DNA of 64,000 bases from Isoetes taiwanensis (taxonomy: Eukaryota > Streptophyta > Lycopodiopsida > Isoetales > Isoetaceae), in assembly GCA_021234155.1 (NCBI GenBank), contig JAJEKV010000278.1, positions 62,001 through 126,000 on the forward strand, written 5' to 3'. The translations under genes and the position numbers were made by a program. Shown in pieces: positions 24,691-36,470 of this stretch (position 1 is the stretch's first letter; each line of letters begins with the position of its first letter). The notes beneath the pieces were generated by a model that was given only the letters and a program-made list of their open reading frames with translations, made no database searches and was not told the origin of the DNA.

Positions 24691-25137
24691 GCAAAATGTA
24701 CTCTGAGCCTAAACTTTATGCTGGACACCTCTATATAAAAGTATTCTGTAGCAAAAATGCAGGGTTTTTTCGGAAGGATGATGTACTGTTTGTGAAGTAC
24801 GTTCTGATTTGGAAAACTTTTAAACATGGCAGATTACATTATTCATGTCCATGTCAGTGCGAGTTGTGGCATGGCCATGTGAAGGACATCAACAAATTGA
24901 TGTTTTCTATTGGCTTTGCAGCATCACTCAACAACAATATTTGAGGGCATTGAAACCAGATGCTTATGCCATGTCCACTCTTGCTTATGTCATTACTGTT
25001 CTATTGCATGATGTTTTGTGGTCTGTAGCATGCAATCTCTGGTAATTTCATTCTTAACAGCTCCCCAAATTCCATGAGCTTCTATCCTGTTTGTAGCAAT
25101 AAAAACCACCACTATTTGAAGTATCAAGCACAATAAC

Positions 25138-27507
25138 ATATTTTTTGCTCTACATGTGCTTCCTTCTAGAGCAATACAAGCACCTATAATGGAAACCTTT
25201 GATCAATTGACCATTCAATAGATAGGACTTTTTTTTTTTGAAGAACTGTGTCATCAATATATTAAAAGAATGGTAATGTTACAAAGCAAGTGAGGAGGAA
25301 GGAGAACTGCCCCAAAGAGACAGCGATACCTCGACACTCCACAACAAACTCACAGAAAAACTGCAACTCTACTGCTGTACAAACCGACCAACACCATCTA
25401 CAACACCCAAATGGCAAACTTCCGCTCTACTAATACCGGGAACACCAGAAAGCTTTGAAATAGCTTGTACCTGAGTCGAGGAATCAGAGAGGCTGCAGGC
25501 TGCTGAATCCCCTGAAAGATCCACAACCGCCGCCGCTTCCAAATCAGCCACACCAACCAAGCCACACACAGATGCAAGGCTTGCTGCCGCAAGAGCGGCC
25601 AAGCACCAGGATACACATGAAGCAGCAACTGCTGGCTAGTCAATCTCACCTGAAACAGAGCCCTAACCCAATCCCAGGCAGCCTGCAAGTGAGGGCATAA
25701 AACCAGACAATGCTCCACAGTCTCACGATGAAGGCCACAACAAGGGCAGAGAGGGCTCACACCCGGCCTAAACTGACTCACAAGGGCATTCACCACGATA
25801 CGGTGCGGTGCACCACCGCCACGTAAGCACCCTAACCCCGGTGGGGAAGTGAGCTCCATGTCCACGCCCAAACCGAAAGCACCATCGAGAACCAGGAAGC
25901 TGCAGAGACCACTTGCCCGGAAGGGGCAGTGTGTCATGAATAGCCAAAGACCCGATAAGAAGACCGCGACAAAGCAAGAAGACACAACATCCGGATGAAC
26001 CTTCCAAACCCGCACCACCACATCATCACGAGGGACTATAGGTATGTGTAGCGGAATACTCCCCGCCACGTGTTCCCAGATAGCCCGGTCACTGCCCCTC
26101 AGGTGAAAGCGAGCTCGAAAAAACTCCCATGAAGCTAGCTGACCACCCCAATACCAATCCTCCAAGGTGAGCACAGCAGCTCGCCTCCAACGGGTCTGTG
26201 TCCGAGCATGCACAGTGGCAGCCAAGGGCAAGTGTGCAGGGGGTAGAGGAACCCACAAGAAAGGAGAAGAGTGGTGATAAACTGAGGTATAATCTAGCTG
26301 GAAGAGTACACGCACATGATCCCAAGCCCGCAACACCCCTGTGAGAAAAGGGGATGCATGTGGGAAAGGCCAGAGACCATACAACAGTGCCCAGGGCAAC
26401 TCCACATGCACAGAGGGCTTCCCAAACACCACACAATGGAAGAGACTGCAACAACAGCGCCACACCAGGAGAAGATGCTCCATCCTGCAGAATGCTCCAA
26501 ACAAACTTGGAGACCAACACCTTACAATGCAGCCAAATCCGAATGGCCAAGCCCCCATCCTCCCCGGGGAGGAGACACTTCCACCAAGCCACTTTAACAA
26601 CCGCCCTTCATCATCCCCCCCCACACAAAAATTTTGAACAATCTTATCCAAAGCCCGTAGATTACCCTCGGGAGCTAGCATCGCAGATGTCAGATACACA
26701 TGAGTGCTACAAAGTACTGACTTGGCAATAGTGATCTACCTGCCATGGACAATTTGCTACCCTTCCACCAATTGAGGTGTTTCTGCAACCCCTACAAAAT
26801 CTCATCCCACACCCTCCCCATGGAAACATCCCCTCCAAAGGGAATACCCAACAGCTTAGTACACACATTACCTGGAAGCACCTTCCAAGGAAATAGAGCC
26901 AAACAAGGGGGAGTCGGAGTCAGTTGGGCCCATAATGCGGAGCACTTACCCCAATTCAGAAGAATGCCCGAGGCCAAGAAGAAAGTATCCAACAAACCCT
27001 TCACATCCCGCAAATTTCTCTCTTCTGCCACCAAGAAGAGGAAAGTGTCATCGGCAAACTGGTGAATAATCTGCTGGCTACCATCCTGCATTCGAAGCCC
27101 ATCCACCACGCCCTCCTCCACTGCAGCCAAAAACAACTGAGACAGTGCCTCCGCCACAATCGTAAACAAAAACAGCGCCAAAGGGCACCCCTGACGCACC
27201 CCTCTGCCTAAGGAGAAAAAGGCGGAGGGTTCACCCTGGCACACCACCGTAGCCCATGCTGACCTATGCAGCTTCATGACTGTCTCTGTAAAGCGTGGAC
27301 CACAGCCCAACGCTAACATCATGGCAGACAAGAACTCCCAACGGACACTATCGTAAGCTTTGGCAAAGTCAAGCTTAAGATAGGCAATAGATAGGACTTT
27401 TGATTAATAACATTCATTTTTTGCTCTACATGTGCTTCCTTCTAAAGCAATACAAGCACCTATAATGGAAACCTTTGATCAATTAACCATTCATTAGATA
27501 GGACTTT
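25138..27507. repeat. direct duplication of about 100 bp, split by LINE
   Basis: TTTTTTGCTCTACATGTGCT through TTGATCAATTGACCATTCAA and TAGATAGGACTT occurs at 25138-25230 and again at 27415-27507. The duplication predates the LINE, which landed in its first copy. Confidence 0.85.
25233..27384 (-). mobile_element. L1-like LINE, 5'-truncated, 17-bp TSD
   Basis: CAATAGATAGGACTTTT flanks both sides (25216-25232 and 27385-27401), and a T-run follows the left copy, so this is a poly(A)-tailed minus-strand retroinsertion. RT sequence is at 27331-26792: ARG-type VRQGCPLALFLF and the catalytic box FADDTFLFLV (FADD in place of the usual YADD), then LLNWGKCSALW. 26699-25398 continues the same ORF for 433 codons and ends with a zinc-binding motif, PLCPCCGLHRETVEHCLVLC, plus LVWLIWKRRRLWIF, the zf-RVT end of plant L1 ORF2. 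A frame break near 26750 separates the two parts. The endonuclease and ORF1 are missing. Confidence 0.92.
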
Positions 27508-27625
27508 TGATTTATTGAGCACTTAATAAAAAGTACTATGCATATTCGTACAAGCTTTTCTCATTTGGGCCAAGACATTTACATACTCCCAATTTAGGCC
27601 CAGCAACGCTGGGCACCTTTACTAG

Positions 27626-27928
27626 TTCCTCTTATGTTGATGTTACTGATGTTGTTGTTACAAATGTTATGTTATAGTGAGCCACCCTTCGAGGTGGATA
27701 TGTATGTTATTTGATGCTATGTGCTCATGTTTCATGTGCTTTCGCAGTTAGGTAGGTCCCGAGGGAGACGGCATGAATGACACGTCCATTCTTCCCCATC
27801 GGGTTCTTGCTCACCATCAAGGGCCCGATGATAGTTGGACGGCCTCGTGGCAGCGAGCTTGCACTGTCGGGAGAGATGAACTCCAGTTCTATACGATCAG
27901 GGCGTCGTATACGAGCAGGAACGTCACA
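27626..27928 (+). mobile_element. LTR 3' portion (same family as 39121-40656)
   Basis: From GTGAGCCACCCTTCGAGG to the end GGAACGTCACA, the sequence follows the minus strand of the LTR at 39121-40656, sharing CGCAG-TAGGTAGG, GGGATGAACTCC-like and CGTATACGA blocks. The upstream LTR part is missing, cut at the Helitron end. The terminal CA is directly followed by a primer-binding site. Confidence 0.75.
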
Positions 27929-27929
27929 T

Positions 27930-27941
27930 TGGTATCAGAGC
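27930..27941 (+). promoter_or_regulatory. tRNA-iMet primer-binding site
   Basis: TGGTATCAGAGC, complementary to the 3' end of plant initiator methionine tRNA, one base after the LTR end. The same site occurs at 39108-39119 (minus) and 34514 (Copia). Confidence 0.88.
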
Positions 27942-28177
27942 AATGATCTTGGAGGACCAAGATCGAGCACTGGCCATTTCTCTAGTAGTACTAATAGTCT
28001 AGATCTTCAATCTTGAAGTTGAAATCCCAAGCATGAACCTCGTGAAATGGGGAGGGGGAATTTTTTTTTTCCATCAGTAATGTAAAAGAGTTAAGCAAAA
28101 GAATTACTTAGCAAAAGTAAGTATGAAATTCTAGTAAAACTTAAAAAAAAAAAAAAAAAATGGCCACTAGAAAGTGA

Positions 28178-28246
28178 GTACTCACAGAGTGTGCCTGGAG
28201 CCATTTCTAAATTTTAGCTCCAGCATCTGGCGCACTGTGTGAGTAC
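28178..28246 (+). repeat. hairpin element copy 1
   Basis: GTACTCACAGAGTGTGCC at one end pairs with GGCGCACTGTGTGAGTAC at the other, with an AT-rich AAATTTTAGCT centre. It is one of six 65-70 bp copies in the window. Confidence 0.85.
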
Positions 28247-28394
28247 TCGACCTCCAAACTGTATCAAAATGAACCCAAAACTGAATTCATGTGTGAACCT
28301 AAAACTGGTGAATTCTGGCTCCACTCATCGAGTAGAGCAGGAAGATACCCTCATATCAAACTTTTGGAATCATCTAGGACCTAAACATGTGGCC

Positions 28395-28465
28395 ACTACT
28401 CACAGAGTGTGCCTGGAGCCCTACCTAAAATTTAGCTTTAGCCTCTAATGCATTATGTGAGTAGT
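28395..28465 (+). repeat. hairpin element copy 2
   Basis: ACTACTCACAGAGTGTGCC faces GCATTATGTGAGTAGT, with CCTAAAATTTAG in the middle. It lies about 150 bp after copy 1, similar to the spacing of the pairs near 36.9 and 38.8 kb. A TATA-like TTTATAAACAG at about 28635-28645 follows, so this is a third, disrupted promoter cassette. Confidence 0.85.
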
Positions 28466-28691
28466 CAAAATTTTGAACCTTCATAACTAGAGCTAGACAG
28501 CTCCAAATCGCCTGAAATTTGTTGCAATGGTCTAGAACTCATTTATGACCTCGAGTTAGGTTAGAAATGTCACACTCCACCTCAAAAGGACTAAAATTGC
28601 TCAAGCCCTAAATTTTGTTTTCCAAACTAGGGTTCTTTATAAACAGAAGCAATACCACATTGGGACCGTGCAAGTCCTTCTCTCAGCTCAA

Positions 28692-28695
<4 letters not shown>

Positions 28696-28722
<27 letters not shown>

Positions 28723-29119
28723 GGAGAAACGGCAGTGATTATATTATATTACATGCAAAAAGGTACATAGTAATACAAAATACAGAGAATAAACTCTGTT
28801 ATAAGGCCATATTTAAACAAAAACGGCCTATCGCTCCCAAGGAGGCTATTTTTAATAGACTAGAACACTGTTTGGATATGCAAGTCAAAGAAAGAAAGGA
28901 AATATTTTCAGCAGACCATCAAGATAAGTGTATCAGTGGCGAAATCAGTCATCCATAACTCCATCCAGAGTTATAATCGCATATGCTTGATCCGTGTACT
29001 TATTCAGCAGGTAATCCAGCTCCACAGCCCCATATGCAGACGCATCCAAAATATGAAGAATCCAGGACTCCCGCGCTCCCTCACAAATACCAAGCTTATC
29101 TTGGAAATACGGCTTGAGT
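28696..29119 (-). mobile_element. 5'-truncated L1-like LINE with 13-bp TSD
   Basis: TCAGCTCAAAGTT occurs at 28683-28695 and 29120-29132, and the left copy is followed by a T-run ending at 28722. On the minus strand 57 codons stay open from the truncation point to a stop: KPYFQDKLGICEGARESWIL, HILDASAYGAVELDYLLNKY, TDQAYAIITLDGVMDD. The pattern LD-Y-LD-LLN matches the C-terminus of the LINE ORF2 at 51.7 kb (LLLDFTNYRVDKLDLVLNIL), so it is the tail of ORF2. The insertion split the region behind the third hairpin cassette. Confidence 0.85.
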
Positions 29120-29132
29120 TCAGCTCAAAGTT

Positions 29133-32100
29133 GATGCCTTACTCCTCAATAAAAGTGCTCAAGAACATTCCTTTGTTATAGTCATCTAGACCCTCAGCAT
29201 AGCAACACAAGCTCAAATATTGGTACATCACCTCTTCTCATGCCAGAGGCGTAAACCTTGACCTAACTCTATTGTCTTTCCAATAGAATTTGACTTAACT
29301 GCCACATTGACACTCCCTGTTGTCAGGATATCTAGAAAGGAGCTAGAGTCTAGAGCTTCCCAATTGTTACTCCATGTGTAGAATATTGGAACCCCCCAAA
29401 ACCAACCTTTGCTAGGATCTCAGTGTATGTCCTAAACGTCATGAAGGCTTTGTAAAACAAAGCTCAGTTCATGCCAGACCACATGTCATAATGTCCATAG
29501 ACTTGAAGGATATAAGTATATCTCTATTAATACTGCCCGAGCCATTTTACTTGCTTATAGAGCCCAGAATGTTGTAGGAGAGCCTTCAAGTAGCCGTTTG
29601 ATCTGAACCCTTAGACTCTAGGATATACGAGCGTTTACTTTGGAGTACGAGGTTAGAGCCACAGAAGAGCAAGATGCACAACTTCTTGAAGACATTGAAG
29701 ACCAAGCGACGTACTGACAATCAAAGGGAGGAGAGTGAAAGGCAGGCCCAAAAGAGCGAAGCACAATAGAAAATACCTCTACCAACAAAACGAGTAGTAC
29801 AAGGGCACTACCGGCCTATCAGCAATCTTCATCGAATGGAAGATATATGTCAATCATTCGCATCAAGAATCTTTTGGACTGTCAAGCACTCGGCTGCAAC
29901 ATCCATGAGCTCACATCAGAAAGAAGATCTCGACCCCTTCACCGACTCAATGCATACGAGTTCAAATGGAAGAACGCAAGCAGAAACATACAGGTGAAGG
30001 AGTATATCAAATGGGGAAGCCTAGATTAGCATCACGAGCCAAGGTTGAAGAGCGTAATCTTCCGTCGAAATGACAATTCATAGCGACACAAGAGCGCAGA
30101 GAATCGGGGGAAAAACCACCACGATCTCGCAGCCTAGCAGCTCAAGCGGATGTCAAGAAATATCAACAAAAGGTGCGGTGCAACAGAGCTAGACAACTGC
30201 AAACCACTCAAGTTCGGCCATGACGAGCTTTTAGCTCCCTTGCACCAGTAAGAAGACGGTAATGACTTCATCGATTTCAAAAATAGGGGATCATGATGGA
30301 GGAAGGAGAAAGGACCCATATCAAGGGAGGAACATCTCCAACTTGAAGGCCAAGTAGTTTGAGACTCGAGTGGACCCAACCCAAAGGATGGAAGTGCCGA
30401 CCTAGCCAACAACTACAGACCACTCAAAGGCAACCCAGAGGAGCAATGTTATGTGCAATGGAAATGACCACACTTTCAGGCACTGGGGAGGCATCTTGCA
30501 AAGATAAAGTCTAAGCAACAGAAGTCGCGCTCACAAATTCAACCTGTGGAGAAATGACACCATCTACCTACCGATAGCCATCTCATAGCTTCCAAGGCAT
30601 GCTTGAATGACTGATTGCAACAACCAGGTGATCCTACTCAAGCAATCAATGGCACAACACATCTTCAACCTTGCAACAACACACCACATGTAGGGATGTC
30701 AAGCGGTCACCGTACTCCACATCATAGGTAAACACATTAAGGAGGAGCATGTTCCACTCGAAGGTTCACATCAAGGAACATTCTTCGCAACTTGGGATGA
30801 CAACCTCAGATCAGACACGAAGGTCAACTATAGTAGCAGCACCTCAAGGAACCTCGGAGTCAACCAGAATGAGGAATATGTAGCAAAATCGAGGAATTCA
30901 AACACGATAGGAGGAGGGGAAATCCTAAAGGAGTATAAACATTTAAGCATAACCTCTTATATAAATTAGAAAGGTGGATGAATTGAAATCCCAATGTAAG
31001 TGTGTATATACCTATTATATATATCGGGTGCTCACATATATAGTGTAGAAACACGAGTTTAGAGCCATTTTTTAGGGGTTTAGCGTTTAGATCGAGAGTC
31101 TCCATCACTTTGACGGCCAAAGGATGAAACAAAGAAACACAGCTATAGCCCAAGGTTAAGTTTTCGAATGGAAGAGCAAGTACGAGGGAAGACGACTAGA
31201 GCCCAAGCAAAGCTTCGACAACAAACACTTCGGGAAGCGGCCTCAAGTAGAAGATCATTCCTCCAGCAATGTCAGGATGAGAGACAATGCCGGTCATGTC
31301 AAGATCATTAGCACTGCACCATCTAGGTTTTGCACGACGACATCTTTGGGTCGCAACTCTACCTCCTGTGGCAGCAGCAATACTTGACAACCTTATGACA
31401 CGAGTGTCCTCAACAATAGAAAGATGAACGGCCCAATATCTTCAGAAACTGCGGCTACGACCTCAAGCCAACAGACATCGAGGAATTCTTCTAGACGACC
31501 CGACATGAACGAGCCAACTGAGGAGGCAACCTCTCGGTGACCATAACCCCCCCTTATAGTGACGTATGTTGATGTGTAACATGCGTGCGAGATGGAGATA
31601 CACTTATGAAAGGTGCCGCAGGGATGGGCTGTGCCTATGCTCATTCAACAACTAGGTGATGGCTTCGTCAAGTACTCCTACCAACAATTAGAAGAGAAGA
31701 CGCCAAACGTATCTCTGACATGATGGACCTCAACGCCCAAGATAGAAGCATTCGACATCTTAAGGACAAGGATAGCAACCAAAGCATCTTCAGCAAAAAG
31801 AGAGTTCAAGACAATATCCAGGCTATTCAAGGACAAGAGTAGATCTAGGGTAGAAATTTCTTCAACCCAAGGGCCAAGCTATGCAGATATAAGGGTACAT
31901 CATCCATGACAGCATAGCCATCGGGAAAGGAATCCATGAGGTTTTACTCGTCAGGGGGACGCAAATGCATTGAGGGACAAAGGCCACGGCCAGAAGCTGG
32001 AGAAATGCTAATACTTTCACGAGCTCCTTAGACGCAACATGAGGTTCAGAACTGTGGAGCGTGGTCAAGTTCAACTAGAAGATACCACAAGACTAAAAGG

Positions 32101-33150
32101 TAGTATAGCACCTTAGAACGCAACAACGTCTAAGCCATCAAATCGAGGGGATCCAGCAGATAAGATTGCAACCTCGATGTAGAAGCGACTAGGCAAACCG
32201 AACTGAAGAATAGACGATTCAACTAAAAACCTCATCAGAGTATGGCAATTCATATGCAACTTGGTAAACCCAAGGATCGACAATTCGAAGGGCAACTAAC
32301 GAAGAGAACAACTCTTTAGGAGTCTAGCCAAAAGAATTGTGCACAACTTCAAGAGATGTCTCCTATTCAGACATTGTGGAGGGGGGACAATTATTGCCCA
32401 AGAACAAGATTAGGAAGCAGACCGGAACACCGAAGCATCAACATCCGTCATACCCCTAATTAGAGATGAAGCAAAAGCATATTGTGTCGTAGCCAGGAGA
32501 CATTGAAGAGCATATCAATACCATCGCATTAGGAGGAACATCGACAACACTGCCATGGAGTACGTGTGCACCTCGAGGCAAGACACCAAGGAGACCTAAT
32601 AGCTTTAGTAGTATTTGTAATTGTGTAAGCTATATGCCTTGCATGGATATCCTCTTTATTATTCTCTCTCTCCCATAGTGTAACATATCAAAAAAAGGGA
32701 GACCCGGGCAATTCAAAGGGGTGAAGAAGTCAACAGCCTCAACACTCGTCTGGCAACATGCTACCGGCAAGAAAAGGACTCGAAGTGAGAGACGTAGGCA
32801 CAACAGTATCGTATCTAGAGCCATCCTTTAGCCGCCAAGATGAAGAATTCAACGTGGAGGATGTTTTTCAACGGAACCACCTTCAAGTTTTTGGGAAGTG
32901 ATATAGAAGATTTCAGGTGGTCAACTGCGCCATCAAAACCAACAGCAGTGGGAGGCCTCTAATGAAGAAAGTTGACCTCTACATCGAGGAAGAGCCTGGA
33001 GTCTTGAGCAACTCGAAAGAATGTTACCTTGCTGCTTCAAGAAGGCAACGAGTGGATGAGTTGCTAGCAAGATTGAGGAGCTACAATCATATAGTCGAGT
33101 AGGATAGGCTTATGGATGATCACATCCATAATGGGATTGGAAGGCATTTC
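29133..33150. other. repeat-like region without recognised gene
   Basis: Several frames of 60-100 codons exist on both strands, none recognisable. A weak integrase-end-like stretch (LEYEVRATEEQDAQLLEDIE, about 29630-29700, plus) and a purine tract GTGGAGGGGGGACAATTATT at 32377-32396 hint at an old LTR retrotransposon interior. I would not assign it further. Confidence 0.35.
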
Positions 33151-34512
33151 TAGATATTCTCATGAAAGGATTGACCCAAGTTGAGCTAAGTGTCAACGAT
33201 TGGGAAGGAAATACATAGGAGTAACTAAAATTATACACGATTGTTAACAGACATCCAACATATTGAAACCACTTGGTGAGAGTGATCACCTTGCTAAGAA
33301 GGAATCACTACTAGGATACTTGTTGACCATGTATAAAGCTAGTACCTCCAAGGAATAATCCAACCAAATGAAAAGAAGTAATCTAACAAGTCCCGCCAAC
33401 TTGTTATGATGGCACCAATTCAATTGATAGGAATATTCCAAGTTGTAAATAACTAAGAACGGGGGAATCTTTAGAATATAAAATTGAATAATATATGAAA
33501 GGTACATCTAAAATAAGAAGTATATTAATCACATATCTGAGACAAAAGGAATTGTTATGATGACAAAACCTTGTGGTTTATAATTGTTCTAATTAATTCG
33601 GTAACCCATCGCTTAGGGATAGATATGTTAAACATGATGGTTAAATGGTTAAATATGTTATCTAAAGCTAACAAATTAATGTGTTAGCTAAGAAGCATAT
33701 AACCTCTTAAGGTAGATAGAATAGCTGAGATATTATGACAACATCAATTGAGGGGATAGGGTGCATTGGATAGCATCATTGGAGATGTGTAGGACCATTT
33801 TCTTATGAAGAAATTGGGGGCTCTATCTTAGGACTGAACCTACCTGCATCTTAGGGGTTGAATCGCCATCAAATTAGTCGATCCTTAGAATAGAGTCCCT
33901 TCCGCAAGTAGCCAAAGCAGATGAAGTACAAGATGGATGGATGCTTTAATGTCCATGTGACCTTCAGCATGCAAGACTGATGTGGTAGCCAACTACACCA
34001 AAGCAGGGGAGCGAATTAATGGAAGCAATGCAACGGCCAAGTCGTCTTCAAATTAGTCGACACCGGTTCAATGGGGGGATGTATTCTAGCCTTAGCGGGT
34101 GCGACAACTAAGGTGGGGAGAGGCTTTGCATCTGAGTGTAGATAGAAGGCATGGGAAAAGCATAATTTCCTTACGCCGTGATCCATTGCCTGCATTCATA
34201 CCTAGGAATGAATGAGCTAGTTCCATGAGGGCATATATCATAAGCTTAATGTCTTGTTGATAAATTATATGTTACCTTCATAAGGATGTAATTCCTTCCA
34301 AAGGCATTTAAGTAACCTTCATAGGGTCCTGGTAAATATAATAAGAATGTATAGCAACTATAAAGTATATACATGTAAGGTTGATACATCACCAACCAAC
34401 TACGAGCGAGAGTTACAAGTTCAACACTTGGTTCCGATGATATAAACTCTAGCTAGTTTGAGTGCATACTATATGCTAGTAATGCATTAGTCTTTTGCTA
34501 AGATAATTTTCA
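33151..34512 (+). mobile_element. Copia upstream region and 5' LTR (left limit unknown)
   Basis: Non-coding sequence leads to TTTTCA at 34512, directly before the primer-binding site TTGGTATCAGAGCC. By position, part of it must be the Copia LTR, but I could not fix the TG start and no second LTR copy is in the window. Confidence 0.45.
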
Positions 34513-34534
34513 TTGGTATCAGAGCCAGGTTATA

Positions 34535-35275
34535 ATGACAACAAGGCTTGGTGCAAGTCTGTCAAGTGGAATAACCATGTTTGAAGGAGAAGCAGGCTTC
34601 CAAACGTGGAAGGGCAGGATGAAAGATGTCTTAGAAGCTGAAGGATTGTGGGATTATGTGAATGGTGAAAATGAAGTTGAAGGAGATAGTAGCTCAATAA
34701 ATATGCCACATGGAGAAGGAACATCTGCTACCATAGCAACTGCAAGTGGAAGAAACAATTTGAAAGGAAAATTACAAGAAGCTAGAGTGATTATTGCGAG
34801 TAAGTTGGGATCTAGCATTCTGCATAAAATCAGAGATAAAACACCAAAAGAAATATGGGATTATCTAATCAAAACATATGAGATGAAAAATACTTCACAG
34901 CTGGATATGCTAGAAAGGGAATTGAGAAAACTTATTTTTCAAGAAAAGGACAATCTCACTTTGTTTTTTCAGAAGTTTGACAACATCATTGCTGACTTGG
35001 AGGCTGCCAAAGTACCAGTTACACGAGAATTCTAGGTACTCAGTCTTGCAAAAGCCTTTTCTAGTTTTGGTCAATTGAGTACATTGATTAGAACAGTAGG
35101 AAGAAATAGGAAAAAGGCTGGAGCATTAATCAGGACAGAAATAGAACAAAGCAAGTTAACAAAAGAAGAAGAAGAAGATACTGAGGTTCTATATGCTGGA
35201 AAAGGTAAGAACAGTGAAAGAAAGATTGACCCATGTTTTACATGTAAGATGTTGGGACATCTAAAGGAAGGAAGG
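34535..35275 (+). pseudogene. Ty1/Copia gag, truncated
   Basis: The primer site TTGGTATCAGAGCC ends 9 bp before this ATG. The protein has FEGEAGFQTWKGRMKDVLEA and LWDYVNG, the UBN2-type Copia Gag start, then KTYEMKNTSQLDMLERELRK and FFQKFDNIIADLEAAKVPV. A stop lies after REF (35036), and Gag continues in another frame to CFTCKMLGHLKE, the beginning of a CCHC zinc knuckle whose last cysteine is replaced by a (GGAA)n tail from the adjacent insertion at 35270. Protease, integrase and RT are absent. Gag forms the particle that packages element RNA; this copy cannot. Confidence 0.9.
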
Positions 35276-35423
35276 AAGGAAGGAAGGAAGGTTTTTTTAT
35301 CGTCCACGGAGACCAATCGGTATATGGGACCCAATACAAAAGCGCAGCAAGCGGATTACTACCCGGATTAAAAAACTCCCGCCCCGAAGGGTTTTCGAGG
35401 GAAGCGACCTGTCCCGGCTTGTC
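35266..35423 (-). mobile_element. SINE-like or RTE-type 3' end with (CCTT)n tail
   Basis: On the minus strand: CTCGAAAACCCTTCGGGGCG, AACCCGG, TTGCTGCGC, GGGTCCCATA, CGATTGGTCTCCGTGGACGA, then TAAAAAAA and repeated CCTT. A second copy lies at 55266-55425 with the same left and right limits but a (TCATTC)n tail. Equal limits and simple-repeat tails suggest a short interspersed element of about 115 bp, or the 3' end of an RTE-type LINE. It abuts the second ORF cassette of the H3 element on one side and the Copia gag on the other. Confidence 0.6.
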
Positions 35424-36470
35424 GCTGTTGATTCTTCGTCGGCTCGGGCACTGGTTCTATGTCTTCCCACATATTCATCGACGGGAATCTCCGTCAGGTC
35501 TCTGTGGTCCCTTATTGTTGAGGCGATTCTGGTCAGGTCGATCTCGCCTCTCCTTTGGACACCTGTGGGAGCTGGTGTCGAAGAACTTGGCATCAAAATA
35601 TTTGTGGTCTTGCCACGGATCCCCATCCGTTCTTGGATGGCGTAGAATTCTTCTTCTGAAGGCAGGTCCCGAGCTGTCATCATTTGCCGGATGCTGCTAT
35701 AAGCCTGAATATCTGAAGTTGACTCCCCGGTGTAGGTGTCGGCTTCCCTTACGTGGATTGGGAAGTCGGCTCCCTGGCTCTGCATTCGGGGAGGTTCTGG
35801 ATGTCACTTAGGAGCAGATACTCCTGGCCGTTGATGATGATGGGAGCTAGGCTTGTGATACCTAGCCCGAGTGGGGGAGCGATCCTGTGGGTCTGCAGGT
35901 CCTGGTCGAAAGACTGGATCTCCTGCTCTGCTTGTCGTCGCTCCTGTTCTGGGTCGAACTCGACGTAGTCTTCGTCGTCTGAGTCGAACTCTTCGTCTTC
36001 GGCTCTTCCTCCTTGCTCTGCTTGATACTGCAAGAGGAGCTGACCTTCTGCTGAAGAGGCTATGGGGTCCACATCTAAGGCCGGAATAGATGGTTCCCCG
36101 ATTGGGTTCAGGGCATGGTGAGAGAGAAAGATGGCTAAGGCAGCGGTATAGGAGAAATACTTGGTCCTATTTACTGTCATGACCATGTAGTCTGGCAACC
36201 TAGCAACTTTGTTGTTCAGGTACTTGGCAATGTTGGGGACATCACTCAAGGCTGCTTGGGAACAAAATATCTTGTACAGGGGGGAAGCTGTACTAAGGAA
36301 GGCCCTACCCTAGCTTGAAACTCAGTCATGACTTCCATGTAGGATGGGGTTGCTTGCAAGGTGGCTTGGATGTCTATCTCCTTCTGGAAAACTTGGAAAA
36401 TGGCATTGACATCTGCCTTAGCTACATGGGCACTGGCGCTGTACCATCGCCTGAAATCTGCAGTTGCCAT
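35424..36470 (-). CDS. unrecognised acidic protein of the H3-like LTR element (second cassette)
   Basis: The ATG at 36470 opens MATADFRRWYSASAHVAKAD and runs 75 codons to a stop at 36246. A second frame begins about 36249 with SDVPNIAKYLNNKVARLPDY and TKYFSYTAALAIFLSHHALN, then a strongly acidic part (EDEEFDSDDEDYVEFDPEQE) and IIINGQEYLLLSDIQNLPEC to 35749. A third frame (35785-35424) has SEEEFYAIQERMGIRGKTTN. The three frames overlap end to end, as expected for one protein interrupted by two small shifts. I do not recognise it. A TATA box (36590-36581) lies 111 bp upstream of the ATG, with two hairpin elements beyond it, a layout matching the H3-like gene next door. Confidence 0.55.

Larger units (their letters stand above)
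23156..27625 (+). mobile_element. probable Helitron with nested LINE
   Basis: The 3' end is clear: GCCCAGC (27598-27604), AAC, GCTGGGC (27608-27614), ACCTTTA, CTAG (27622-27625), then T, the same terminus as at 3032 and 14008 but on the plus strand. The best 5' candidate is A followed by TCTAATACACAAATATAATA at 23156, AT-rich like the 5' end near 19808 and followed by a GGTTTTGGCG box. That end is inferred. Within the interval lie a multi-exon gene piece on the same strand and a 2.15-kb LINE that inserted later. Without the LINE the Helitron would be about 2.3 kb. Confidence 0.55.

Noticed and set aside
25398-26699. Large 433-codon frame as a host gene
   Set aside because: It ends with the zf-RVT motif of LINE ORF2 and lies between target-site duplications.
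26316-26731. Proline/threonine-rich plus-strand frames of about 95-125 codons
   Set aside because: They are antisense shadows of the LINE ORF2.
28178-28465. Hairpin elements as tRNA genes or Helitron ends
   Set aside because: No cloverleaf or A/B boxes; no CTRR end after the stem.
29630-29800. Gypsy integrase C-terminus
   Set aside because: The resemblance is too weak and short, and no other pol motif is nearby.
32377-32396. Purine-rich tract as an LTR-element polypurine tract
   Set aside because: No recognisable LTR start follows and no paired LTR was found.
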